A program made the translations under genes and the position numbers. From Hyperoodon ampullatus (taxonomy: Eukaryota > Chordata > Mammalia > Artiodactyla > Ziphiidae), in NCBI GenBank assembly GCA_949752795.1, contig CATKHW010000008.1:3720001-3784000 (forward strand): a DNA stretch of 64,000 nucleotides, in the 5' to 3' direction. Below, piece after piece: positions 11,791-25,300 of the stretch. The notes below the pieces were generated by a model that saw only the letters and a program-made list of their open reading frames with translations, did not search any database and was not told the DNA's origin. The first letter of the stretch is position 1; every line of letters starts with the position of its first letter.

Positions 11791-11917
11791 CATCAACCCA
11801 CCTCTCCTTTCCCCGTAAGCAGGCATACGTATGTTTTCTATATGTGAGACACTGTTCTCTTTACTAATTCAGTTCATGTGTACCCATGTTTACATTTCCT
11901 TCATAAGTGATATCTTA
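11791..11917 (-). mobile_element. LINE-1 3'-end remnant, truncated (unit 4)
   Basis: Only the first part of the L1-like segment is present (CATCAACCCACCTCTCC to AAGTGATATCTTA). It is cut off where the array meets the 24/25-bp satellite. Confidence 0.6.
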
Positions 11918-14900
11918 GGTCAGAATGCTCCATGGCTCTTGTCATCATAATGCTGCATGATGCTTGTCACCACGATTATCCTTGGTCTTCTCATCACAAT
12001 GCTCCACGGTCTTGCCATCACATTGCTCCATGTCACTTGTCATCACAATTCTCCACCTCTTTGTCATCACAATATTCCATGACATTTCTCATCACAATGT
12101 TACATGCTCTTGTCATCACAATTCTCCGTGCACTTGTCATTGCAATGCTCCCTGAACCCTGTCATAGCAAGCTCCATATGTTTGTCATCACAATGCTTCA
12201 TGACATTGTTATAAAAATTCTTAATGTCCCTTGACATCACAATGCTCCCTGCCATTGTCATTACAATTCTCCATGACACTTCTCATCACAATGCTCCAAG
12301 CCCTTGTCATCACAATGCTCCTTGACCCTTGTCATCACAAAGCTCCATGCCTTTGTCAGCACAGTGCTCCATGACCCTTGTCATCACAATGCTCGATGCG
12401 TGTGTCAGCACAATGCTCCATAACCCATGTCATCACAATGCACCATGCACCTGTCATCACAATGCTCAATACACTTGGCATCACAATGCTCGCTGACACT
12501 TGTCATCAGTATGCTCCTTGAACACTGTCTTGACAAGATCCATGCCTTTTTCATTACAATGATCCATTCCCTTTTCATCACAATGCTCCAAGACCCCTGT
12601 TATCACAATGCTCCGTGACTCCAGTCATCACAATGCTTCATGATATTTGTCATAACAATGGTCCATGACCTGGTCAGAGAAAGATCTGTGACATTTGTCA
12701 CCACAATGCTCCATGAAATTTTTATCACAATGCTCTGTGACCCTTGTCAACAAAAAGGTCCATGCCTTTGTCAGGACAATGCTCCATAACCCATGTCATC
12801 ACAATGCACCATGCATTTGTCATCACAATGCTCCACATCCTTGTCATCAAAATGCTCCATAAAACTTGTCATCACAATGCTCCATGCACTTCTCCTCAAA
12901 ATGCTTTCTCACCACTGATATCACAATGTTCCACCACTAGTCATCACAATAATCTTTCACCCCTGTCATCACAATATTCCAAGACCTTTGTAATAACAAT
13001 TCTCCATGCCCTTCTCATCACAAAGCTCCATGACGCATGTCATCAGAATGCTCCATGGCCTTCTCATCACAATGCTCCATGCCCTTGTCATCACAAGGCT
13101 CCAAAACCCCTGTAATCACAATGCTCCATGCCCCTTTTCATCTCAATGCTCCATGAACCCTGTCATCACAATGCACCGTGCCCATCACCATAATATTTCA
13201 TGCTATTGTCATCACAATGAAATCAAAATGCTCCATGACCTCTGTCATCACAATGCACCAAACCCTTCTGATCACAATGTTCCATAACACTTGTCATCAC
13301 AATGCCCCATGACGCTGGTCATCACAATTATCCATAGTCTTCTCATCACAATGCTACATGATCTTTGTCATTACAATGCTCAATACACTTATCATCACAA
13401 TGCTCCCTGACAGTTGTCATCAGTATGCTCCTTGAACACTGTCATGTCAAGGCTCCATGCATTTTTCATCACAATGATCCATTCCCTTTTCATCACAATG
13501 CTCCACGACTCCTGTAATCACAATGCTCCATGTCCTTGTCATCACAAAGCTCCATGACGCATGTCATCTGAATGCTCCATGGCCTTCTCATCACAATGCT
13601 CCATGCCCTTGTTATCACATTGCTTCAAAACCCCTTTAATCTCAATGTGCCATGCACCTTTTCATCAGAATGCTCCATGCACTTGTCATCACAATGCTCC
13701 ATGACCGTTTTCATCGCAATGTTCCAAGCCCTTGTCATGAAAATGCTCCATTACCTTTGTCATCACAATCCTCCATGACAATAGGTATCACAATGCTCCA
13801 TGCCATTGTCATCACAATTGACAATGACATATGTCATCACAATGCTCCCTGACACCTGTCTTCCCTATACTCCATGAGCTTGTCATCACAGTGTTCCATG
13901 CCCTTGTCATCAGAATGCGCCATGCCCACTGTCATCACAATAATCCATGAAACATGTCAGACCAATGTTCCATGCCCCTGTCATCACAATGCTCCATGAC
14001 TCCAGTCATCACAATGATTCATGACCTTTCTCATCACAATGGTCCATGCCCTCGTCACACAAGGCTCTGTGATTTTGTCATCACAGTGCTCCATGTAATT
14101 TTCCTCACAATTTTGTGTGTCCCTTGTCATCACAATGCTCAATGCCTTTGTCAGCACAATGCTCCATGACACTTGTCATCAAAATGCTCCATGCACTTGT
14201 CAGCACAATGCTCCATAACACATGTCATCACAATGTGCCATGCTCTTTTCATCACAATGCTCCACATCCTTTTCATTGCTATGCTCCATAAAACTTGTCA
14301 TCACAATGCTCCATGCACTTCTCATTAAAATCCTCTCTCACCACATATATCACAATGTTCCATCACTAGTCATCACAATACTCGCTCACCACTGTCATCA
14401 CAATGTCCCATGACCACTGTCATCACAGTGCTACATGCCCTTATCATCACAATGCTCCATGACCCCTGACATCACAATGTTCCATAACCCCTGTCACAAA
14501 ATGCTCCATGACCCATTTCATCACAATGCTTCATGACCCCTGACATCACAATATTCCATAACCCCTGTCATCAAAATATTCCATTACACTTTTATTCAAA
14601 TTGCTCCATGACCCTGTCATCACAATGCTCCCTGCCCTTCTCATCACAATGCACCACGCACTTGTCATCAAAATGCCCCATGACATTTGTCATCACAAAG
14701 CTCAATGACCCTTGGCATCACAATGCTCCATGCCATTGTCATCACAATGCTCAATGAAATCTCTCATCACATTGCTCCATGCCCTTGCCATCACAATGCT
14801 CCATTACACCTGTCATAACAATGCTCCATGACCCCTGCCATCACAAAGTTCCATGGCCTTGTCATCACAAGGCTCCATGACCCTTGTCATCACAATCCTC

Positions 14901-15446
14901 CAAGACCTCTGTAATCACAATTCTCCATGGCACTTTTCATCTCAATGCTCCATGAACCGTGTCATCTCAATGCACCTTGCCCATCACCATAATATTTCAT
15001 GCTATTGTCATGACAATGAAATCAAAATGCTCAATGACCTCTGTCATCACAATGCACCAAACCCTTCGGAATACAATGTTCCATAACACTTCTCATCACA
15101 ATGCCCCATGACGCTGGTCATCACAATTATCCATGGTCTTCTCATCACAATGCTCCATGATCTTTGTCATCACAATGCTCAATACACTTATCATCACAAT
15201 GCTCCCTGACAGTTGTCATCAGTATGCTCCTTGAACCCTGTCATGACAAGGCTCCATGCATTTTTCATCACAATGATCCATTCCCTTTTCATCACAATGC
15301 TCCAAGACCCCTGTAATCACAATGCTCCATGTCCTTGTCATCACAAATCTCCATGACGCATGTCATCAGAATGCTCCATTGCCTTCTCATCACAATGCTC
15401 CATGCCCTTGTCATCACACTGCTTCAAAACCCCTGTAATCTCAATG
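11918..15446. repeat. 24/25-bp satellite array, after the L1-satellite island
   Basis: The satellite resumes in mid-monomer at TCAGAATGCTCCATGG and continues without other sequence up to the SINE target site. It contains one word with the shortened monomer GTCATAGCAAGCTCC (12,161), irregular GAAATCAAAATGCTC blocks beginning at 13,199 and 14,998, and CCATCACTAGTCATCAC-type variants near 12,940 and 14,362. No gene is present. The open frames here are repeat shadows. Confidence 0.95.
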
Positions 15447-15461
15447 CTCCATGCACCTTTT
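15447..15461. repeat. SINE target-site duplication, left
   Basis: CTCCATGCACCTTTT, repeated exactly at 15,686-15,700. The 15-bp length is typical of L1-mediated insertion. The T-rich end adjoins the T-rich (A-tail complement) side of the SINE. Confidence 0.92.
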
Positions 15462-15495
15462 TTGTTTTGTTTTGTTTTTTTGTTTTTTTGTTTTG
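15462..15495 (-). other. SINE A-rich tail
   Basis: T-rich on the plus strand with interspersed G, reading as AAAAC and AAAAAAAC repeats on the SINE strand. It directly abuts the left target-site duplication. Confidence 0.85.
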
Positions 15496-15620
15496 CGGTA
15501 CACGGGCCTCTCACTGTTGTGGCCTCTCCCGTTGCGGAGCACAGGCTCCGGACGCGCAGGCTTAGCGGCCTTGGCTCACGGGCCCAGCCGCTCCGCGGCA
15601 TATGGGATCCTCCCAGACCG

Positions 15621-15631
15621 GGGCACGAACC
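15621..15631 (-). promoter_or_regulatory. Pol III B box of the SINE
   Basis: On the minus strand the bases read GGTTCGTGCCC, close to the tRNA B-box consensus GGTTCGANNCC. Confidence 0.75.
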
Positions 15632-15663
15632 CGTATCCCCTGCATCGGCAGGCGGACTCTCAA

Positions 15664-15674
15664 CCACTGCGCCA
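15664..15674 (-). promoter_or_regulatory. Pol III A box of the SINE
   Basis: On the minus strand the bases read TGGCGCAGTGG, matching the A-box pattern TRGYNNANNNG. It lies about 40 bp upstream of the B box, as in a tRNA-derived promoter. Confidence 0.75.
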
Positions 15675-15685
15675 CCAGGGAGGCC

Positions 15686-15700
15686 CTCCATGCACCTTTT
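15686..15700. repeat. SINE target-site duplication, right
   Basis: Exact second copy of CTCCATGCACCTTTT, followed by CATCAGAATG. Uninterrupted versions of the same monomer (ATGCACCTTTTCATCAG) occur elsewhere in the window, for example near 13,654 and 20,981. This confirms where the insertion lies. Confidence 0.92.
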
Positions 15701-18700
15701 CATCAGAATGTTCCATGCCCTTGTCATCACAATGTTCCATAACCCCTGTCATCAAAATATTCCATGACCATTTTATTCAAATTGCTCCATGACACTTGTC
15801 ATCGCAATGTCCCAAGCCCTTGTCATCAAAATGCTCCATTACTTTGTCATCACATTCCTCCATGACACTTGGTATCACAATGCTCCATGCCATTGTCATC
15901 ACAGTGGACAATGACATATGTCATCACTATGCTCTCTGATACCTGTCTTCACAATACTCCATGACCTTGTCATCGCATTGCGCCGTGCCCAATGTCATCA
16001 CAATAATACATGAAATATGTCAAACCAATCTTCCATGCCCCTGTCATCACAATGTTCCATGCCCTTGTCATCACAATGCTCCATGACCCATGTCATCACA
16101 AAGCTCCGTGACTCCAGTCATCACAATGCTTCATGACATTTGTTCACACAATAGTCCATGCCCTCGTCACACAAGGCTCTGTTACCTTGGTCCCCACAAT
16201 GCTCCATGCCCTTGTCATCTCAATGCTCCATGCCCACTGTCATCACAGTAATCCATGAAACTTGTCAGACCAATGTTCCATGCCCCTGTCATCACATTGT
16301 TCCATGCCCTTGTCATCACAATGCTCTATGACCCCTGTCATCACAGTGCTCCTTGACTCCACTCATCACAATGATTCATGACCTTTCCAATCACAATGGT
16401 CCATGCCCTCGTCACACAAGACTCTGTGATCTTCGTCACCACAATGCTCCATGAAATTTTCATCACAATGCTCCATGCCTTTGTCAGCACAATGCTCCAT
16501 GACACTTGTCATCAAAATGCTCCATGCGCTTGTCAGCACAATGCTCCATGACACATGTCATCACAATGTGTCATGCTCTTTTCATTACAATGCTCCACAT
16601 CCTTTTCATCGCTATGCTCCATAAAACTTGTCATCACAATGCTCCATGCACTTCTCATCAAAATGCTCTCTCACCACATATATCACAATGTTCCATCACT
16701 AGTCATCACAATACTCGCTCACCCCTGTCATCACAATGTTCCATGACCACTGTCATCACAGTGATACATGCCCTTATCATCACAATGCTCCATGACCCCT
16801 GACATCACAATGTTCCATAACCCCTGTCACAAAATGCTCCATGACCCATTTCATCACAATGCTTCATGACCCGTGACATCACAATGTTCCATAACCCCTG
16901 TCATCAAAATATTCCATGACCCTTTTATTCAAATTGCACCATGACCCTGTCATCACAATGCTCCCTGCACTTCTCATCACAATGCACCACGCCCTTGTCA
17001 TCAAAATGCCCCATGACATTTGTCATCACAAACCTCCATGACGGTTTGCATCACAACGCTCCATGCCATTGTCATCACAATGCTCAATGAAATCTCTCAT
17101 CACATTGCTCCATGCCCTTGTCATCACATTGTTCCATTACACCTGTCATAACAATGCTCCATGACCCCTGCCATCACAGTGTTCCACGGCCTTGTCATCA
17201 CAAGGTTCCATGTCCCTTGTCATCACAATGCTCCAAGACCTATGTAATCACAATTCTCCATGCCCCTTTTCATCTCAATGCTCCATGAACACTTTCATCT
17301 CAATGCACCATGCCCATCATCTTAATGATTCATGCTACTGTCATCACAATGAAATCAAAATGCTCCATGTCCTCTGTCATCACAATGCTCCAAACCCTTC
17401 TGATCACAATGTTCCATAACACTTGTCATCACATGCCCCATGACACTCGTCATCACAATTATGCAAGCTCTTCTCATCACAATGCTCCATGATCTTTGTC
17501 ATCAAAATGCTCAATACACTTATCATCACAATGCTCCCTGACAGTTGTCATCAGTATGCTCCTTGAACACTGTCATGACAAGCCTCCATGCATTTTTCAT
17601 CACAATGATCCATTCTCTTTTCATCACAATTCTCCAAGACCCCTGTAATCACAATGCTCCATGTCCTTGTCATCACAAAGCTCCATGATGCATGTCATCA
17701 GAATGCTCCATTGCCTTCTCATCACAATGCTCCATGCCCTTGTAATCACATTGCTTCAAAACCCCTGTAATCTCAATGCTCCATGCACATTTTCATCAGA
17801 ATGCTCCATGCCCTTGTCATCACAATGCTCCATGACCCTTGTCATCGCAATGTTCCATGCCCTTGTCATCAAAATGCTCCATTACCTTTGTCATCACAAT
17901 CCTCCATGACACTTGGTATCACAATGCTCCATGCCATTGTCATCACAATGGACAATGACATATGTCATCACAATGCTCCCTGACACCTGTCTTCACAATA
18001 CTCCATGACATTGTCATCACAATGTTCCGTGCCCTTGTCATCACAATGCGCCATGCCCACTGTCATCACAATAATCCATGCAACATGTCAGACCAATGTT
18101 CCATGACCCTGTCATCACAATGCTCCATGCCCTTGTCATCACAATGCTCCATGACACCTGTCATCACAATGCTCCGTGACTCCATTCATCACAATGCTTC
18201 ATGATCTTTGTCCTCACAATCGTCCATGGCCTCGTCACATAAGGCTCTGTGACCTTTGTCACCACAATGCTCCATGCCCTTGTCATCTCAATGCTCCATG
18301 CCCACTGTCATCACAAAAATCCATGAAACTTGTCAGACCAATGTTCCATGCCCCTGTCATCACATTGCTCCATGCCCTTGTCATCACAATGCTCCATGAC
18401 CCCTGTCACCACAATGCTCCGTGACTCCAGTCATCACAATGATTCATGACATTTCTCATTACAATACTCCATGCCATCGACACACAAGGCTCTGTGATCT
18501 TTGTCACCACAATGCTCCAAGAAATTTTCATCACAATGCTCTGTTTCCCTTGTCATCACAATGCTCCATGCCTTTGTCAGCACAAAGCTCCATGACACTT
18601 GTCATCAAAATGCTCCATGCGCTTGTCAGCACAATGCTCCATGTCACATGTCCTCACAATGATCCATTCTCTTTTCATCACAATGCTCCAAGACCCCTGT

Positions 18701-19337
18701 TATCACAATGCTCCGTGACTCCAGTCATCACAATGCTTCATGACCTTTGTCACCACAATGCTCCATGAAATTTTCATCACAATGCTCTTTGTCCGTAGTC
18801 ATCACAATGCTCCATGCCTTTGTCAGCACAATGCTCCATGACACTTGTTATCAAAATGCTCCATGAGCTTGTCAGCACAATGCTCCTTGACATATGTCAT
18901 CACAATATGCCATGCGCTTCTCATAACAATGCTCAACATCCTTTTCATCACTATGCTCCATAAAATTTGTCATCACCATGCTCCATGCACTTCTCATCAA
19001 AATGCTCTCTCAAAACTTATAACACAATGTTCCATCACTAGTCAACACAATACTCCCTCACCCTTGTCATCACAATGTTCCATGACCCCTGTCATCACAG
19101 TGCTACAGGCCCTTATCATCACAATGCTCCATGACCCCTGACATCACAATGTTCCATAACCCCTGTCACAAAATGCTCCATGACCCATTTCATCACAATG
19201 CTTCATGACCCCTGTAGTCACAATGCTCCATGCCCCTTGTCATTATAGTGCTCCATGACGCTCGTCATCACAATTATCCGTGATCTTCTCATCACAATGC
19301 TCCACGGTCTTGCCATTACAATGCTCCATGCCCCGGT
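15701..19337. repeat. 24/25-bp satellite array, 15.7-19.3 kb
   Basis: Continuous monomers. The stretch includes a TCATCGCAATGTTCC word (near 17,840), an irregular GAAATCAAAATGCTC block beginning at 17,331, and repeated GTCACACAAGGCTCTGTGA variants. About 1 kb from 16,501 recurs in the same order 8,148 bp downstream (from 24,649). No gene is seen. Confidence 0.94.
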
Positions 19338-22300
19338 CATCACAATGCTCCATGTCCCATGTCATCACAATTCTCCACGTCCTTGTCATCACAATGCTCC
19401 ATGACACTTCTTATCACAATGTTACATGATATTTTCATCACAATTCTCCATGCACTTGTCATCGCAATGCTCTATGACCCCTGTCATAGCAAGCTCCATG
19501 CGCTTGTTATCACAAAGCTTCACGATGTTGTCATCAAAATTCTCAATGGCACTTGTCATCGCAATGCTCCATGACCCTTGTCATCACAACGTCCAAAGCA
19601 CTTGTCATCAAAATGCTCCATTACCTTTGTCATCACAATCCTCCATGATACTTGGTATCACAATGCTCCATGCCATTGTCATCACAATGCTCCGTGACTC
19701 CAGTCATCACAATGCTTCATGACCTTTGTCAACACAATCCTCCATGCCCTTGTCATCACAATGCTCCATGCCCACTGTCATCACAATATTCCATGAAACT
19801 TGTCAGACCAATGATCCATGCCCTCTTCACACAAGGCTCTGTAATCTTTGTCACCACAATGCTCCATGAAATTTTCATCACAATGCTCTCTCAACACATA
19901 TAACACAATGTTCCATCATTAGTCATCACAATACTCCCTCACCCCTGTCATCACAATGTTCCATGACCCCTGACATCACAATGTTCCATAACCCATGTCA
20001 CAAAATGCTCCATGACCCATTTCATCACAATGCTTCATGACCCCTGACATCACAATGTTCCATAACCCCTGTCATCAAAATATTCCATGACACTTTTCAT
20101 CAAATTGCTCCAAAACGCTGTCATCACAATGCTCCCTGCACTTCTCATCAAAATGCACCACGCCCTTGTCATCAAAATGCCCCATGACCTTTGTCAGCAC
20201 AAAGCTCCATTACCCCTGTCATAACAATGATCCATGACCCCTGCCATCACAAGGTTCCACGGCCTTGTCATCACAAGCCTCCATGACCCTTGTCATAACA
20301 ATGCTCCAAGACTCCTGTAATCACAATGCTCCATTCCCTTGTCATCACAAAGCTCCATGACGCATGTCATCTGAATGCTCCATGGCCTTCTCATCACAAT
20401 GCTCCATGCCCTTGTCATCACAATGCTCCAACAGCCCTATAATCACAATGCTCCATGCCCCTTTTCATCTCAATGCTCCATGAACCCTGTCATCACAATG
20501 AACCCTGCCCATCACCATAATATTTCATGCTATTGTCATCACAATGAAATCAAAATGCTCAATGACCTCTGTCATCACAATGCAACAAACCCGTCTGATC
20601 ACAAAGTTCCATAACACTTGTGATCACAATGCCCTATGACGCTGGTCATCACAATTTAAAATGGACTTCTCATCACAATGCTCCATCATCTTTGTCATCA
20701 CAATGCTCAATACACTTATCATCACAATGCTCCCTGACAGTTGTCATCAGTATGCTCCTTGAACCCTGTCATGACAAGGCTCTATGCATTCTTCATCACA
20801 ATGATCCATTCCCTTTTCATCACAATGCTCCAAGACCCCTGTAATCACAATGCTCCATGTCCTTGTCATCACAAAGCTCCATGACACATGTCATCAGAAT
20901 GCTCCATTGCCTTCTCATCACAATGCTCCATTCCCTTGTCATCACAATGCTTCAAAACCCTTGTAATCACAATGCTCCATGCACCTTTTCATCAGAATTC
21001 TCCATGACCCTTTTCATCAAAATGCTCCATGACCCCTCACATCACAATGTTCCATAACACCTGTTATCAAAATGTTCCATGACACTTTTCATCAATTTGC
21101 TCCATGGCCCTGTCATCACAATGCTCCCTGCACTTCTCATCACAATGCACCACGACCTTGTCATCAAAATGGTCCATGACCTTTGTCATCACAAAGCTCC
21201 ATGACCCTTGGCATCACAATGCTCCATGCCATTTCATCACAATGCTACATGAAACCTCAAATCACATTGCTCCATGCCATTGTCAGCACAATGCTCCATG
21301 ACGCATGTCATCAGAATGCTCCATGGCCTTCACATAACAATGCTCCATGCTCTTGTCGTCACAATGCCCCAACACCACTGTAATCACAAAGCTCCATGCC
21401 CCTTTCATCTCAATGCTCCATGAACCCTGTCATCACAATGCACCATGCCCATCACCATAATATTTCATGCTATTGTCATCACAATGAAATCAAAATGCTC
21501 AATAATCTCTGTCATCACAATGCACCAAACCCTTGTGATCACAATGTTCCATAACACTTGTCATCACAATGCCCCATGAGCCTGGTCCTCACAATTATCC
21601 ACGGTCTTCTCATCACAATGCTCCATGACCTTTGTCATCACAATGCTCAATACACTTATCATCACAATGCTCCCGGACGCATATCATCAGTATGCTCCTT
21701 GAACAGTGTCATGAAAAGGCTCCATGCATTTTTCATCACAATGATCCATTCCCTTTTCATCACAATGCTTCAAGACCCCTGAAATCACAATGCTCCATGT
21801 CCTTGTCATAAGAAAGCTCCATGACGCATGTCATCAGAATTCTCCATTGCCTTCTCATCACAATGATCCATGCCCTTGTCATCACAATGCTTCAAAACCC
21901 CTGTAATCACAATGCTCCATGCACCTTTTCATCAGAATGCTCTATGACCCTTTTCATCAAAATGCTCCATGACCCCTGACATCACAATATCCCATAACCC
22001 CGGTCATCAAAATGTTCCATGACAATTTTCATCAATTTTGCTCCATGACCCTGTCATCACAATGCTCCCTGCCCTTCTCATCACAATGCACCACGACCTT
22101 GTCATCAAAATGCTCCATGACCTTTGTCATCAAAAAGCTCCATGACCCTTTGCATCACAATGCTCCATGCCATTTCATCACAATGCTATATGAAACCTCT
22201 CTTCACATTGCTCCATGCACTTGTCAGCACAATGCTCCATGACACTTGTCATCACAATGCTCGATACTCTTCTCATCACAATGCTCCATGCCCTTGTCAT

Positions 22301-25300
22301 TACAATCCTCCATGACACATGTATGACAGGTTTCCGTGCCCTAGTCCTCACAATGTTCCATGCAGAAACTCATCACAATAATCCATGAAATTTTCAGACC
22401 AATGTTCCATGCCCTTCTCATCCCAACGCTCCATTACCCCTGTCATAACAATGCTCCAAGACACATGCCATCACAATGTTCCACGGCCTTGTCATCAAAA
22501 TGCCCCATGACCTTTATCATCACAAAGCTCCTTTACCTCTGTCATAACAGTGATCCATGACCCCTGCCATCACAAGTTTCCACGGCCTTGTCATCACAAG
22601 CCTCCATGACCCTTGTCATCACAATGCTCCAATATCCCTCTAATCACAATGCTCCATGCCCTTGTCATCACAAAGCTCCATGACGCATATCATCTGAATG
22701 CTCCATGGCCTTGTCATCACAATGCCCCATGCCCTTGTCATCACAATGCTCCAAAACCCCTGTAATCACAGTGCTCCATGCCCCTTTTCATCTCAATGAT
22801 CCATGAACACTGTCATCACAATGCACCGTGCCCATCACCATAATATTTCATGCTGTTGTCATCACAATGAAATCAAAATGCTCAATGACCTTTGTCATCT
22901 CAATGCACCAAACCCTTGTGATCATAATGTTCCATAACACTTGTCATCACAATGCCCCATGACGCTGGTCATCACAATTATCCATGGACTTCTCATCACA
23001 ATGCTCCATGATCTTTGTCATCACAATGCTCAATACACTTATCATCACAATGCTCCCTGACAGTTGTCATCAGTATGCTCCTTCAACCCTGTCATGACAA
23101 GGCTCCATGCATTTTTCATCACAATGATCCATTTCCTTTTCATCAAAATGCTCCATTAACCCTGACATCACAATGTTCCATAACCCCTGTCATCAAAATG
23201 TTCCATGACACTTTTCATCAATTTGCTCCATGACCCTGTCATCACAATGCTCCCTACCATTCTCATCACAATGCACCACGACCTTTTCATCAAAATGCTC
23301 CATGACGTTTGTCATCAGAAAGCTCCATGGCTCTTGGCGTCACAATGCTCCATGCCATTTCACCACAATGCTACATGAAACTTCTTATCACATTGCTCCA
23401 TGCCCTTGTCAGCACAATGCTCCATGACGCATGTCATCACAATGCTCGAAACACGTCTCATCACAATACTCCATGCCCTTGTAATTACAATCCTCCTTGA
23501 CACATGTATCACAGTGTTCCGTGCCCTAGTCATCACAATGCTCCATGTAGAACCTCATCACAATAATCCATGAAATTTTCAGAGCAATGTTCCATGCCCT
23601 TCTCATCACAGTGCTCCATGACCCCTGTCATAACAATGCTCCAAGACACATGCCATCACAATGTTCCACGGCCTTGTCATCCAATGCTCCATGACCCTTG
23701 TCATCACAGTGCTCCAAGACCTCTGTAATCACAATGCTCCATGCCCTTGTCGTCACAATGATTCATGACGCATGTCATCAGAATGCTCCGTGGCCTTCTG
23801 ATCACAATGCTCCATTCACTTGTCATCTCAGTGATCCAAGACCCCTGTAATCACAATGCTCCATGCCCCTTGTCATTACAGTGCTCCATGACGCTCGTCA
23901 TCACAATTATCCGTGATCATCTCATCACAATGCTCCACGGTCTTGCCATCACAATGCTCCATGAATATTTCATCACACTGCTCTGTGTCGCTTGTCATGT
24001 AAATGCTCCATGCCTTTGTCACCACAATCCTCCATGCCCTTGTCATCACAATGCTCCATGCCCACTGTCAACACAATAATCCATGAAACTTGTCAGACCA
24101 ATGTTCTATGCCCCTGTCATCACATTGCTCCATGCCCTTGTCATCACAATGCTCCATGACCCCTTTCATCACAATGCTCGATGGCCTTGTCATCACAATG
24201 CTCCATGACCCCTTTCATCACAATGCTCCGTGACTCCAGTCATCACAATGCTTCATGAACTTTTTGCTCACAATGGTCCATGCCCTCGTCACACAAGGCT
24301 CTCTGACCTTTGTCACCACAATGCTCCATGCCCTTGTCATCTCAATGCTCCATGCCCACTGTCATCACAATAATCCATGAAACTTGTCATTAAAAATGTT
24401 CCATGCCCCTGTCATCACATGGCTCCATGCCCTTGTCATCACAATGCTCCATGACCTCTGTCATCACAATGCACCGTGACTCCAGTCATCACAAAGATTC
24501 ATGACATTTGTCCTCACAATGATCCATGCCCTCGTCACACAAGGCTCTGTGATCAATGTCACCACAATGCTCCATGAAATTTTCATCACAATGCTCTGTG
24601 TCCCTTGTCATCACAATGCTCCATGTCTTTGTCAGCACAAAGCTCCATGACACTTGTCATCAAAATGCTCCATGCGCTTGTCAGCACAATGCTCCATGAC
24701 ACATGTCATCACAATGTGCCATGCTCTTTTCATCACAATGCTCCACATCATTTTCATCGCTAAGCTCCATAAAACTTGTCATCACAATGCTCCATGCACT
24801 TCTCATCAAAATGCTCTCTCACCACATATATGACAATGTTCCATCACTAGTCATCACAATACTCCCTCACCCCTGTCATCACAATTTTCCATGACCACTG
24901 TCATCACAGTGCTACATGCCCTTATCATCACAATGCTCCATGACCTCTGACATCACAATGTTCCATAACCCTTGTCACAATATGCTCCATGACCCATTTC
25001 ATCACAATGCTTCATGACCCATGACATCACAATGTTCCATAACCACTGTCATCAAAATATTCCATGACACTTTTATTCAAATTGCTCCATTACCCTGTCA
25101 TCATGATGCTCCCTGCCCTTCTCATCACAATGCACCATGCCCTTGTCATCAAAATGCCCCATGACATTTGTCATCACAAAGCTCCATGACCCTTGGCATC
25201 ACAATGCTCCATGCCATTGTCATCACAATGCTCAATGAAATCTCTCATCACATTGCTCCATGCCCTTGTCATTACAATGCTGCATTACACCTGTCATAAC

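Larger units (their letters stand above)
5149..11917. repeat. L1-derived ~1.74-kb satellite array (probable common cetacean satellite)
   Basis: Four tandem units start near 5,149, 6,881, 8,619 and 10,356, with periods of 1,730, 1,738 and 1,737 bp. The last unit stops after 1,562 bp. The units are highly similar throughout and differ by scattered substitutions and small indels, including a variable T/G tract near 6,318, 8,056, 9,790 and 11,528. Part of each unit resembles the antisense strand of the 3' end of mammalian LINE-1. The 1.7-kb length and L1 origin match published descriptions of the common cetacean satellite. That identity is from memory and was not checked by alignment. The short reading frames inside the units are not conserved genes. 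Confidence 0.85.
10356..11917. repeat. L1-derived satellite unit 4, 3'-truncated
   Basis: Same unit with its palindrome at 10,682-10,755. It ends inside the L1-like part at AAGTGATATCTTA, about 175 bp short of a full unit. The sequence then passes directly into a 24/25-bp satellite monomer (TCAGAATGCTCCATGG). Confidence 0.85.
15462..15685 (-). mobile_element. CHR-type tRNA-derived SINE (cetacean/cetartiodactyl)
   Basis: This is the only GC-rich unique-looking sequence in the 24/25-bp satellite. Read on the minus strand it begins GGCCTCCCTGGTGGCGCAG, continues through a tRNA-like head with recognisable pol III A and B boxes, a GC-rich body (GCCGCGGAGCGGCTGGGCC), and ends GTACCGC followed by an A-rich tail with AAAAC repeats. 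This matches my knowledge of the tRNA-Glu-derived CHR SINE group of cetaceans, hippos and ruminants, and most closely the version common in whales and dolphins. It is about 224 bp long and looks full-length. It is retrotransposed by L1 machinery and encodes no protein. Confidence 0.9.

Noticed and set aside
5149..11917. Functional centromere indicated by CENP-B boxes
   Set aside because: I looked for TTCG followed at the right spacing by CGGG and saw no match in the units. A full pattern scan was not possible by eye, so this is an absence of evidence only.
15462..15685. Functional tRNA gene
   Set aside because: A and B boxes are present, but the sequence is a SINE with a long GC-rich body, an A-rich tail and target-site duplication. 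It lacks a complete tRNA fold.
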